DNA of 64,000 bases. Origin: Chrysomallon squamiferum (Eukaryota > Mollusca > Gastropoda > Neomphalida > Peltospiridae). Where the stretch lies: NCBI GenBank assembly GCA_012295275.1, contig CM022667.1, positions 20,304,410 through 20,368,409 of the forward strand, given 5' to 3'. Within the stretch, counting starts at the first letter, position 1; each line of letters opens with the position of its first letter. Both the position numbers and the translations under genes were made by a program. The notes beneath the pieces were generated by a model. The model had not been told where the DNA came from and ran no database searches. It saw nothing but the letters and a program-made list of their open reading frames with translations. Shown piece after piece: positions 38,021-50,084 of this stretch.

Positions 38021-41000
38021 TTATACACACGTGGGAAATTGCATCTTCACTCTGTGACTAACAGTAAATACTGGGTGGATTGCTTCTTTAAATGACTCAT
38101 TTGTAATGATTCGCTTGCCCACTAGAATATCACCCCACATCGAACTAGTTATGGTATAAGTGAACAGTAGTTTGTCACTGTGATCAGTCACAACTGAAAT
38201 AGTTACTGTCATAGGTAATCCATCAAGAGGCATTAGTAAATCCATCTTTCCTTCATAGGAAAAGTGCAAACTGCCATTTGAGCAAACGACTCCATAGGAC
38301 TTGCCGTTCATTCCAATCTGGTCTTTGTAACCAAGCACCTGGGATGCAATACCAACACCGAAGAGGTAACCCATTGTGACATCACGGATCTGGTTGGTGT
38401 TTTTCTCTACTGTAATGGTCCAGACACTGTTTTCTGAAAGAGTTTCTGCTGTGAAGGTGGTGGAATTAAAGCCCCAGGTAATTAGACATTTATTCTGTAC
38501 ACGAGGGGCGTCCTGGTTGTTTGGTGAAGCAACAGATCGAACTGTTGGGACCATATTCACACATTTTTCAGTATCATCACCTATATGAAGAATTAAAAAG
38601 AACTTGTACATAATACCCTTGTAACTGAAATTTTCAGTTTGTAAAATGTTGATTGTTCTACTGAACTTAAACGAATAAGTATTTAAATTGGTTACAAATT
38701 TCAAGTTTAAATGTAATTGACGATTATCAAAATAAATTCATCAGCTTTGGTACTTACCAGTAAACACACTGAAGCACTCAAATGACGCAGTCTTGAATCT
38801 TGATACTGCTGATTTTATCCTAGACTGGGCAGGTTGTAAAGTTACCAGCTCTTTGAAATTGGTGTTATTAGTTTCTGCCCTGCAAGTAATAATTTTTTTT
38901 TTAATAACAAATATGTTTATTAATTTATAATAATGAAAAAATAAAGCCATAAACAATACTTTACCAGTGTAAAGTAATGAAGTTCTTAAAAGAAGTTTGA
39001 CTGAAAGTAATTAGTGTTTGTAATTTTGGCAGGTATCTTCACATAAATCTTTTTTGTTTTAGCTTTAATCTTTAATATGAAATAAAAATAACAAAGAACA
39101 TTCCTGACAAAATACATTGATAATTAAAGAGAAAAGCAGTGATTTTTCAAAAATAAATTCCAGAAAAAAAAGTTTTATTCTAATATTTCTTTTAGCAAGT
39201 ACTTACATTGTTTTCATGGAACAAACTTGGTCCATTACAGGCATAACTTCATCAGCCTTCTGCAGCAGATCCTTTGTGTGGTCTTCATCCAGCAGTTTCT
39301 TACACAACTCAGCCACTGACTCCATTGACTTCAGAGACTCTTTATTGTGGTCTACGTGGATTTTTAAAGCAAGTGTAGCTAGAGATCGGTGTTTTCCTAT
39401 CTCGTCTAACATAGTTTGTTTCTGCTCCTCTAACGCAGTTGTGATGTCTTGTACAAATCTCTGATACTGACATTCTACCTTATCTCTTGCTTGTTTGTGG
39501 ATTTTCTAAAAGAAATATAGGGCAATTTTAGAAAATCCAACATTCAAAAAAAAAAAAAAGAATAAAAATAAATAAAAATAAAGAAACAACCTTTTTGTTC
39601 TGAGCTACATTAGTTGTTAAAACAACAAATTCTTGCTGTAGTTCAAATATATATTAAGAACACATACTTAGAGATGACATTTTAGTAAAAACAGTAATTA
39701 GACAAGGACCATGATGTACATACAAATCTCACTACTCTGATTACAGTATCTGCAAGCATTAAAATAGTAAATTATAATTTTAGTAATTATAAACCTAGAA
39801 ATATCAGCTTTAAAACTCAAGGTAAGATGGGCACTTGACTGAATAAACAGATTCAGAAATTTTCAGTATGTTTCACAATAATTTTAGTCAACACTAGCAG
39901 TAAATACAAATTAAATAAGAAAAAGTAACTTAACTACCTCAATGTCATCTGTAAGTTCATCTAACTTGTTGTTCTGTTCTGTGAGGTATGACATCATCAA
40001 CTCCAACTGTTCCTTGGAAGATGTTACACATTCCTGAAATTAGTAAAACATAAATCTGATGCTACTGTTATATATAAAATTAGTCAATACTTTGAAACTT
40101 GTCAATAACCAACATAACTGACTAAATCTGTAATACAAAATAAATAAAACAAAGTCTTAAAATAAAGTGAAAACAAGAAAGAAAAAAGTTAAAGCTAAAA
40201 TAAACAAAATACGTTTACAAGTTCAGCAGACTAATTAAATAAATAGAAAAAAAAAAAGATCTTGTCAATACATCTTCACAGAAATACTGAAAACGTAATT
40301 AAATATAATTTATAAATATTAGAACTAACCCGAAGATGCTTCCATGCTGCATCCATTGCCAAAATCTGATGTCCTGAATGTTTGCCCACATCCTGACACA
40401 CACAGAGATGACACAGCAGAATCTTGCAGGAGTCACAGAAAATACTGGCTGCTTCAGTGTTATGATCTTTGCAAAACACAGTTTTCTCAACCATCTTGGT
40501 TTTAGAAGGTCTGCAAATTTTGTGATGACTTAAAGAACCCTTTTTCGGGTGGTAACTGTTCAAACACTTCTGGCAGTAGAGAATAGCACAGCGCTGACAG
40601 TACCACACTGCCTTGGCAGGGGAAACTGAATCACACAGGCCACAGTTTTCTGAAACGTTCTCTGAAAACACTGAGTCGTCAAGATCCGTTAGCAAAGATG
40701 AATCTACAGTTTCAAAGTCAAAGCTTTTGTTTAAGCTTGAAGAATTTACTAAGCTGGTACTCTGAATTTCTTGAAAGCGAAAAACAATATTTTCCAGTGC
40801 CAGGTTTTTTGGCAGCTGACCAATTCTCTCTTTTGACACTATGATAGCTTTACGACAAGATGGACACTCTAAACCTTTGAAAAAATAAAAAACAGAAATA
40901 AAAAAATGAATGAATAAATGGAATGATTGAATTTAACAGTATTTTTACACAAATAATAATTGGCTATCGAGAATCATCCTTTTGTCATTATAAATAAGTG

Positions 41001-41807
41001 TAAAACAAAAAGAAATATAAAAAAGGAAGTATTTAAATATTTATTAAAAAGCTTATTTTATTTAGCAGATTTGAATTCAACTAGAAATATAATCAATAAC
41101 CTCGTAACAGCTAAATATCAGTTTATTAATTTTTAATTCAGATCTTTATTAATTAAAACTATTGTTTTTTTTACCATCTTTTCCACCTTTTTCTCGACTG
41201 TCGACAATGTCAGTAACACATTTCTTACAGATACTGTGAGAACATGGCAGCATTAAAGGATCTGCAAACAATTCCAGACAAACTGGACACGTGAGTTCAT
41301 CTTCCATCAAGTCGTAAGTTGAATCTAAACAAAATCAACATAGAAGTTTATTTAACATTTAAAAATACCTGTTTCTCCATATAGATCTTTTATTTTTTTA
41401 CATTTAAAATCTTTAAAAAAAAATATTTTTCTTATATAAATCATATAATCAATTAAGTTATACTCTCTTTGCATTTACAAATCAACTGCAGCTGTGGAGA
41501 TAATGCTAAAACTAACTAGGTGTTAATGTTTATTGTGAATAAGCTGATCATCAAATGCAGAAGAAAAAAATTGTAATAAATATTATTACTTTATTACAAA
41601 TAAGTTACAATTCATCTTTAAAAATATCTTGCAATCTATATAAATACAATACAGCTCTTGGCAAGACAAGATTTTCATTTGAAAATTTAGCAATTATTCT
41701 GACTAATAAAAATCTGGATTTTCCACACTTAGATGGTTTAGTAACTAATCACCAGTAGAAGCAGTTTTCTTGTGAAAGGACAACCGAGGCGGAATCTGGT
41801 CATTCAT
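38021..41807 (-). CDS. TRIM-family protein: RING, two B-boxes, coiled coil, SPRY-like C-terminus
   Basis: TRIM proteins are RING-type E3 ubiquitin ligases that dimerise through a coiled coil and bind targets with a C-terminal domain. Seven exons join in phase: 41807-41753, 41324-41175, 40874-40330, 40033-39938, 39505-39207, 38879-38758 and 38580-38021, giving 608 residues. The RING spans residues 31-75: CPVC at 31-34, CSHSICKKC in the middle, CPSC at 72-75, with the eighth-ligand set complete. [14 protein letters not shown] segment follows, as in MID-type RINGs. A first B-box starts near residue 146 (CGLC), a second lies at about 200-242 (FCKDH...CDSC...HSGHQ). Residues 251-382 are predicted coiled coil. 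The last exon encodes a domain with a [20 protein letters not shown] segment like the core of SPRY/B30.2. I see no clear fibronectin III domain. The closest named TRIM is not determined. The start is the first in-frame ATG; alternatives upstream meet a stop. Confidence 0.85.
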
Positions 41808-42826
41808 TGTTTCCACTTCTTAATCACATCCGTCATCTTACTACACTCCAGTTATAAATTTAATTAGCAATAAAAAGGAAAAGGATAAATTTAGTTATAA
41901 TTAAACTAAATAAATTATTTGAAATATTTGTGTAACATACTTATGCAATTTACTTCAATAGATATTTAGAAAGAAACTAATTTTAATACCTGTCAGTTAC
42001 ATATTTGATGAATTCACCATTAAATTGATTAGACTAATTAGAAATACTACAAATCAGATTAGTAAACTATCCATATCTTACACCTATCTTTTCTTTTTAT
42101 ACATGCATTAGTAACAGATCCTGAAGGATTCAGCAGAAAGTTTTTAACATTAATTTGATTAAATTATAACAATGAACACAAAATAAACTGTACACTTTTT
42201 AAGTCTCCTCAAAAGATAAACATTAGTTTTGTTTTGAGCTAAGATAATAAACAGAAACTATTTATCTTTCCAAAAAAATATTTTTATTTATTTTATCTAT
42301 TATTGTTATATTTATCTTCCAAAAAAATAATAATAATAATAACAATAATAGTAATAAAAATCACATCCCTATTATATACAAATAAATAAATAAATAAATA
42401 AATAAGTGAAAGGCCTTTAAATTCTTGTACTGGTCTACAAAAGATTTGTTGTGAACGTTTTTTTTAATGTTTATTGAAGACAAACCTTACGGTTTGTCTG
42501 CTTCACTGATTAAACATTAAGCAGATTGTTTCAACAGGAAGTTAAAAACTATCATTTCTCAGTTAAACTTAGCGAACACTTCCTGTACTGAAATCCTTAG
42601 ATTTATCACATCTGAAGTCTATAATTAAATTAAAATATTTACTGTAAATTTCAAAAAAGAAATTGGATACACCTGAGTTCATATAAAAAAGCAACACTTA
42701 AAATACACAACTCAGAAATGCAAATATGATTTAAAAAAATAATAAATATTTAAATACTAGTCAGTTTATAAATAGTAGACCTACTGAATGAAATCAAATA
42801 TTTTCCTGTTCACATTTACCTTGTTG

Positions 42827-42827
<1 letters not shown>

Positions 42828-42878
<51 letters not shown>

Positions 42879-42881
42879 TAA
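42828..42881. repeat. AAT microsatellite
   Basis: Near-perfect AAT run of about 17 units. Confidence 0.95.
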
Positions 42882-43468
42882 ATGTAATATTTGTGCAACA
42901 CTATAATTTCAGCTCATGTATAATCTGTTTTAAACAGATGTAGCAAAAACTTTCTATGTGCCACAGTGAATTTCGCCTTGTTTTTGTGATGCATAATCAC
43001 TTTCCTTGAAGAGGGTTACTTCATTTGAGTTTTGTTGTCATTATTTTTAAATATTAAAAAAAAAAAAATCATGACAGCTTCATTTCTTGACATGGAATTT
43101 TTAATAAAAAACTGACAAATTTACCTTTCAAAATGATTGTCATTTGACAAAGGAAGACTTATTTTCAATTTTAAATCACATTCAAATTTCAGATTATGCC
43201 TTTCTTTCATAGTTTGCCAAATTTCATACAAGTAAACAACAAGGCCTTAGTGGTTATTGTTGCTGCTGATGTCTATGCAGTTCAGTATTTCGTTCATTTT
43301 ATATTCTCATTGAGTAATTATGTGGCATAAAAATCAAGTTTAGTGCAGCTTTAAATATAACTGTCTTTCTGATTTTAATGTTGATTATGAAGAAAGGTTG
43401 TAGCATGTTAGATTTTCAAGAATTTTTTTGAGATCTGTATCATGAAGGCAAAACGAAAATTAATGCTA

Positions 43469-43471
<3 letters not shown>

Positions 43472-43532
<61 letters not shown>

Positions 43533-43565
43533 GTAGTAATAGTAATAATAATAATGATAATAATA
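43472..43565. repeat. AAT microsatellite with TAG/TGA interruptions
   Basis: About 30 triplets, mostly AAT. It gives a poly-Ile open frame on the minus strand that is not a gene. Confidence 0.95.
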
Positions 43566-43929
43566 ATTTTAGCTAAATATTTGAAAAAGTAAAGGCTTCT
43601 GCAGCTCATCAAAAGCTTAACTTGAAAAATGACCTTTTTGTATGCTGGTTTACTTTCTATGGACTTAATGAAACATACTTTTGAGCTAATTAGTGCCATT
43701 AATTAATTAATATTCATGAATATGCTTAAATACTGCACAGCTCTTGAACTCACCAAATGGTTAATTTATATATAAGTAACACGTTTTTTTTTTTTTGAAA
43801 CTAAATGAAATATTCAATTATGTTGCCAAATGGCTGAAGATTATGAAAGAAAAACAAAAAAAAAACTCGATACTTCCTTCATATCAATAGTATCGAAGAG
43901 ATCTTTGTGTCATTTTAAGCTGAATCTCA

Positions 43930-43960
<31 letters not shown>

Positions 43961-44552
43961 GATGATACATAATTTAATAAAAAATTATATTTCTGAAAAT
44001 TTTGTTACATATCTACTGTTTACTTTGTTATTTATGATTATCTGTCGTCAAAAAGAAACAAACATAAGCTCCATCGATGCTTCAACAATAACATATCGTG
44101 ACATCAGTATTTATTGATCTTACCGAGCCAAAAATCATTTACTTATAAATTACGATTTCATACACAGTTCGTTGAATGCAGTAATGATAATGATTATTTA
44201 ATAAAATTATTACATATTTATAATGTAATATATTTAAATATAGTAATAGTAAATAATGTCATTTTGGATTAATTTAATATTTTAATCGTATACTTTATAG
44301 AATTAGAAATCCAAAGGTAAATCTTATCAAAGACATTTCCACTGCATGCATTTATGTATAATCAGCATAATTCAGTAGAAGTTTGAAATTATTTCATTTG
44401 CTAAACGAAAACAACTTAGAGCTTACCAACGCATCAAAAACACAACCTATACAAGCAGACATTTTTCCCCATTTCCGGGGTTTCCAGTGTATCGGATATT
44501 CGGAAATCAACGAAATGTTCCGAATGTTCTATTTCCTTTCAATGTAAAACCG

Positions 44553-44821
44553 ATAGCGATTCTGGCGTAATCTCAAATGAGAATTTGAAACTAAATTTAT
44601 CTTATTTAAAATAAATAAATAAATAATTATTCTATTATTATTTTTAAAGATACATTTAATAATCATTAATATGTCACTGCTAAGACGAGATGCGTGTGTT
44701 TTTGTTCTTTGTATGTATTAACATTCATTCCCAAAAAACTTTGGGTAACTGAATTAATCTGGCGTATTTTCAAGTAAGAATTTGAAACAGAATTTATGTT
44801 ATACATACATACATACATACA

Positions 44822-44856
<35 letters not shown>

Positions 44857-45050
44857 GTATGTATGCCAGATTAATTAAGTTATCCAAAGTTTTTTGAATA
44901 ATAATAAATAAATAAATAAATAAATTATTGTTTATTATTATTATTTTAAAGATACACCTAATAATCATTAGTTTTTCAATGCTGAGACGAGAATCGTGTG
45001 TGTTTGTATGCCTTAATATTCCAAAATAACTGGATAACTGAATTATTAAT
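44553..45050. repeat. Nested direct and inverted repeat cluster around TG/TA microsatellite
   Basis: A block at 44610-44720 (AAATA repeats, TAAAGATACA, AATAATCATTA, GACGAGA, GTGTGTTT) recurs at about 44900-45010. A second block, CTGGCGTA...GAGAATTTGAAAC at 44561-44600, recurs near 44759-44798. GGTAACTGAATTAATCTGG (44743-44761) is matched in inverted form at 44865-44886, across a CATA/TG/TA microsatellite. Confidence 0.7.
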
Positions 45051-46837
45051 TTGACAACAATACCATTACCCAATAGTAATAAATATATTTATTATTTACA
45101 GACTTTTACGTTATTGATTAATTAAATTAATAAAACTGGCCACTGATAAACACCAATAGCATTTACATTGCACTCAAACCCCCAAACAATAACCCAGTTC
45201 GTCAATTTATACTTTATCCCTATACACAATCTATATTATCATCTACAGTGTTCTGTGTGGTATCACTTACCCTGTTAATTATCACTTTTAATATAATACT
45301 AATAAATGAATTATTTAAAATAAAGTAAAAAGAAATGAAATAAAATGAAATAGAATAGAATAGAATAATAGCACGGGACACTTACAGAAAAAAAAGAAAA
45401 AGAAAAACAAGTCTAAAAAGACAATTCAGTCTCTACGCAATTTTCTGAATAATATGCCTATATAAAGTTATGCTCCCAAAGGATTTACGAATTAATTCAA
45501 TAAAAGGTACGGAAATGTTTTAAAATGTTTTCCAATGATATGTCATTTTTTACGAATTTTTAGGAATTACCTTTTTTGAAATGTTACTTTTTTCACCGAC
45601 CTGAGAATGGAATCTTCTAAATAGTATTTAAAATAGTTTTGAAATGTATTTATTTCTAGAAGAGTATTTGTATTAAACGTTAAAATATTTTATAGATATT
45701 TTTTTAGAAAGGATACTTTCTAAATACTTATGGAAAAAGTTTTAGAAATGTATTGGTTTGTTCTAGAAATGTATTTTTAAACATGTCTGAACGCTTTTGT
45801 ATGTAGTTTTACAAGATTTTATGCACGTAAATAAATGTTTTTAAAATATGACAACAAATTAATAAATATAAAGACAAAGGACTTCAGCACACTGTAATAA
45901 ACACTACAATGGTCAACTTTAAGTCAACTCGAATTCCTAGAGATACGTACATACATACATACATACATACATAGATATATATTAGATGCCTGGTATAACC
46001 TGCTCAGCCTATTATATTTCGGTAAATAAATCACAGTAGGAAACCTGTACACATTTACTCAGATGTAAATTTGCAGTAACTTTCTTTTACAGTAAAATGT
46101 AATGTTATGTTTGGCTCATATTCTTTAAAAAAACAAATAAAATTACTTTGATCATTGTTTTCATTCCTGTAGTGATCGTAGTATAATATATTTTCATTTG
46201 TTGTTGATTTCAAATTTTAGGTATATTCTTTTAAAAGAATAATCCAAAGTGAATTCGTTTTAGGGAAATACAAGACTGACTCTTAACTATAAATGATAAT
46301 TGTGGTTGTTGTGTCCTGGCTTCAGTGATAATATATTCGAAGTTTTCCGTAAAACAGATCCAAAATTACTGTATAAATATTTCATTTTGTTTTGCCGTTT
46401 GCGCACAGTTATCACTTTCAACAAATCTAGATATTTAACACCCACTTCTGAAGTAGATTATTTCTGCCAAAGCTTATTTCATAATATACCATCTTATGTG
46501 TTGGAAATCTTCATTCTACTTCTTTTCATATCTCTGAAAAGTACTTTTACTTTGTTAACGCGTGAGTAGAATTTTATGAGAATATCAATAAATATGTTGT
46601 GAAAAGGGTCAGACTATCGTTTTTTTAATGAACCAGCTTCGACATTGATAAAAAAATCGAGACTTCGTAGATATTTAAAAAGGATGTTTTGGGGTTTTGT
46701 TATTTAAACATAATTATGATAACAAAAATTTAAAAAAAAAAAAATTCTTATTAAACACGCGAAACTAAATGTAACATAATTTTGAAATACACAAATTACC
46801 GCTCAGTATGTATAATATGTAAATATATCAATACACA

Positions 46838-47101
46838 ACACTTTCGTATTAACGCTACTGCTAACTGAAGAACAATGAATTAGAGTTTGTTCAAAATTAA
46901 AACACTTTCGTGTTAACGCTACTGCTAACTGAAGAACAATGAATTAGAGTTTGTTCAAAATTAAAACACTTTCATATTAACGCTACTGCTAACTGAAGAA
47001 CAATGAATTAGAGTTTGTTAAAAATTAAAACACTTTCGTGTTAACGCTACTGCTAACTGAAGAACAATGAATTAGAGTTTGTTAAAAATTAAAACACTTT
47101 C
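46838..47101. repeat. 64-bp minisatellite, four near-identical copies
   Basis: Four 64-bp units start at 46838, 46902, 46966 and 47030 and differ only at a few positions (for example CGTATT/CGTGTT/CATATT). A truncated fifth unit begins at 47094. The unit is not A/T-simple: it contains AACGCTACTGCTAACTGAAG. Confidence 0.9.
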
Positions 47102-47483
47102 TCTATTTTGCAACGCGTGCCTTGACTAACAGACTGAAGAATAGAAATTTTCATTTACGTATAATTAAAAAATTACTGCATCACATTACATTTTTATAAA
47201 ATTAGTTATTAACGTTTATCCCCAGTTCTAAGACAAATTACACTTTTCCAGTTTGAAACTGTCAGATTGTTCATAACAACAGCACTATAGTTTGAACAAA
47301 ACAAAGTAAATTTCACAGCTTTTTCAAGTCCAGCGCTCATGCTTGCATAGGTCACAACATGGTCAGATGGTTGAATTATCTGTTTTAGGATAAACAGGTT
47401 ATCTTTTTGTACACACATAAATTAGGTACATAAAGATCGAAGAAAGGAAAGATGAGCATAAAGATAAATATAATCAGTGGAAT

Positions 47484-47487
47484 AATA

Positions 47488-47521
<34 letters not shown>

Positions 47522-47587
47522 ACGTAATTTTGTAATAGAAAAATTAAAATAAGATAAAATAATAAAATAAAATAAAATAAAATAAAA

Positions 47588-47618
<31 letters not shown>

Positions 47619-47630
47619 ATACATTCATAA
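47484..47630. repeat. AAT/AAAAT/AAAT repeat tract
   Basis: Successive AATGAT, AATAAA and AAATA tracts; the minus-strand open frame here is Tyr/Phe/Ile-rich repeat translation. Confidence 0.9.
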
Positions 47631-47993
47631 ATATATAAATCCATATAGAACAGACATCAGCAAATAACGTATATTTATTCATTTTAGTTATTAATCTTTA
47701 CAAATTAAGACTAAAATATTATTCAGCGTATTGTAAGGTGTTTAAGGTAATTTTAAGGTATTTTTAAGTCATTAATCCGGAGTATGTCAAAAGACCGGTC
47801 AGTAACGTAGGCTCGATATGTCTGTAAGTTTGTCTGGGGCCCCACCCTCCCTTAATTATTCAACACTATGTTAAAAATGTTAATGACGTTTTAATAACAT
47901 GAAATGTAACAGAAATTTTATTAGATTTTATGCTCTCGTTGTTGTCAGTTGAAAATAGAAAAGATTTGTATGATACTTTAAAACCCCTTAAAC

Positions 47994-48285
47994 GACTGGT
48001 TTTCAACCTTTTTCATACCGCGACCCCTTATGAGTAACTCAAATGACCGATGACCTCTTTTAAAATGTTTGATTCAGTAATATCTAGGGTTGCAATATTT
48101 TCATCAACCACAGACAGTACAGAAGGAATCTATATTCACCGTGACGGGTCCCAAACCTATCTGCACGTTTTTATGTAGTCCTCCTTCCAAGTCAAGCTGA
48201 AAAAACCTAAAACATACCCTCGCTCAAGAACGATCTCGCGACTCCCAGAAAAAAGGCTGGCGACCCCCAGCTTGAAAACCTATGA
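47994..48285. mobile_element. hAT-like non-autonomous transposon remnant
   Basis: The left end carries GGTTTTCAACCTTTTTC...CGCGACCCC (about 48000-48030) and the right end carries GGCGACCCCCAGCTTGAAAACC (about 48258-48280), which read as imperfect terminal inverted repeats. The GGTTxTCAACCTTTTT style is typical of hAT elements. Between them no transposase is seen. The right end abuts another CAGTGGTTCGCAAA-type sequence at 48295, possibly a second hAT end. Confidence 0.55.
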
Positions 48286-48294
48286 CTTAAAACA

Positions 48295-48560
48295 GTGGTT
48301 CGCAAAGGGTGTGAACCGGGCTCACTGGTGCGTCCGGAGACATGCTTAGGTGTGCCCCACGAAATTGTAGGATCTAGGGAGATATTTGTGATGATAAAAA
48401 AATTGATTAAGAGCGGAAAGATATCCAGTAAGAAATAGCCGTTTGCCCGGAAGAAGATTTTATACACGTTGTAAACTCGTTCTAAACGTGTTTTGGCTGA
48501 CGAGCTAGCGCGGCTGCTGAAGGCTGCGCAGTAGTTTACCAGTGACAGTATGAGTGACAG
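48295..48560. mobile_element. Possible second hAT-like fragment, unusually G+C-rich
   Basis: Begins with CAGTGGTTCGCAAAGGGTGTG, similar to hAT termini, and is clearly richer in G+C than its surroundings. No matching right end was found, so it may be truncated. The minus-strand open frame across 48207-48602 has no recognised domain. Confidence 0.35.
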
Positions 48561-48840
48561 GGTGTGCAAGTGTGATACATAGCCAAAGTTTTCTTGTGAC
48601 ACATATTCCTATCACTGTCACAGTCACTACCCATCTAAAACTTTAATACTTATGGAATTTTAGCTTATTATAGGTTACATTTGTTAAAAGCAAACGATTG
48701 ATAAAAGTTTTCCCTCACTTCACAATGCACACCAATAAAAATATAGCCTTTGTACAGTTTTTTAAACATTTTTACAGTTCATTGCTTTGTATTTCATATT
48801 ACAATATTTTTGAAGAAATTGCCAAGACACAGTAACTCTA

Positions 48841-49190
48841 TCAGTGAACATCTCTCACACAACAGCGGTTTACTCTAAATATATCAGTGAACATCTCTCA
48901 CACAAGGGTTGTAACTCTAAATATACCAGTGAACATCTCTCACACAAGAGCGGTAACTCCAAATATATCAGTGAACATCTCTCACACAAGGGCGGTAACT
49001 CTAAATATATCAGTGAACATCTCTCACACAAGGGCGGTAACTCTAAATCTACCAGTGAACATCACTCACACAAGGGCGTTAACTCTAAATGTATCAGTGA
49101 ACACCTCTCACACAAAGGCGATAACTAAATATATCAGTGAACATCTCTCACACAAGGGCGGTAATTCTAAATATATCAGTGAAGATCTCT
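48841..49190 (+). repeat. 42-bp minisatellite, eight copies, open in two frames
   Basis: Eight tandem copies of a unit containing CAGTGAACATCTCTCACACA and AGGGCGGTAACTCTAAATA. Because 42 is divisible by three and the unit lacks stops in two frames, long frames run through it, encoding 14-residue repeats such as SKYISEHLSHKGGN. A two-base loss near 49126 shifts the frames. Sequence is near-identical between copies, with no variable spacers. Confidence 0.9.
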
Positions 49191-49393
49191 CACTGAAGAA
49201 AAACAAACGATACAGATTCCAGATGAGAACCGTTTATACGCGAAATTATGAACAATCTGACATAGATGCAGACAATGAGGATAGACAACCTCAGCAGCCT
49301 GCTCCGCACCCGATTCAGCCGCAATATCCTTCTTTCAGTTATTTCTGTATTTTTTTACATTTTGCATTATATTTCTTAGCATTTTGTGTGTAG
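49132..49393 (+). CDS. Doubtful orphan ORF downstream of the 42-bp repeats
   Basis: An open frame continues from the last repeat copies into unique sequence. It has a charged stretch (SDIDADNEDRQ), a Pro/Gln segment, and a hydrophobic C-terminus (FCIFLHFALYFLAFCV), then a stop at 49391-49393. AATAAA follows at about 49419. I recognise no family and no splice sites that would attach it to other exons. Chance is quite possible, although the hydrophobic end plus a nearby polyadenylation signal make it worth checking for transcription. Confidence 0.2.
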
Positions 49394-49704
49394 TGTGCCA
49401 AATATGAAAAATATGATTAATAAAACTTTGTTTTCACAAAAGTGAAAAGAGTGACAACTGTAATGATTTTGAAGGGGAATATCAATGCATAACAGAGTAT
49501 GTGTTAATAATATTTAGTCGTTATTTACAGAATTATAAATATTGCACGGACATTGAAAATGAAATAAGCAAAATAAACGAGCAAAGCATCAACAAAAACC
49601 AAAAAAAAAACAACATCAATAAAAAAAAAAAAACACCAAAAATCAATACAAGGAGGAAAAACAACAAACAAAGCATTTTTTCTCAGATGTGCCCCCTTTC
49701 TTTT

Positions 49705-50050
49705 TTAATAATAATAATCCGAAAAATCATCATCAGTATCAGAAATTTCATCATATTCGTCTTCCATATCATATTCTCCAAGAGCTATGAATTCACATTT
49801 TTCAGGCGGCCGTTCGCGAAACCAAATGTGCGGATTGTAGTACTGGGCGTCTCTTATCACTGTAATATAAAAACGTAACTGTTTTGTGACATATAGTAAA
49901 GAGAACACATTTTCTTTTCATTAATATTTAATTAATTAATTTTGCTGTTTGTATGTATATTATGAATATTAGAAAGTAACTGATATTTACAGTTGCCTAT
50001 AAGGAACAGAATGTCCAGTATGACGACAGTAATGGCAAAATTTTGATAGC

Positions 50051-50084
<34 letters not shown>

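Larger units (their letters stand above)
41808..49704. other. 7.9-kb gene-poor, repeat-rich region
   Basis: Upstream of the TRIM gene there is no recognisable conserved protein. Contents: AATA and AAT runs (42320-42405, 42828-42881, 43472-43565), a poly-T run (43931-43955), a nested repeat cluster (44553-45050), CATA repeats (45945-45972), a 64-bp minisatellite (46838-47101), AATA/AAAT repeats (47484-47630), hAT-like debris (47994-48560), a 42-bp minisatellite with open frames (48841-49190), and a convergent 3' flank for the gene at 49705. An isolated, strong splice donor on the minus strand at about 44427 follows a short ATG-led frame and could be a 5' exon of the TRIM gene. Confidence 0.55.

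Noticed and set aside
46300-46569. 89-codon plus-strand ORF
   Set aside because: Composition is plausible but no domain, no splice sites and no promoter context.
47209-47418. 69-codon minus-strand ORF with mixed composition
   Set aside because: No family recognised, no splice partners found, and length is within chance for this region.
48841-49190. CRISPR-like array
   Set aside because: Units are directly abutting 42-bp copies without unique spacers, in an animal genome.
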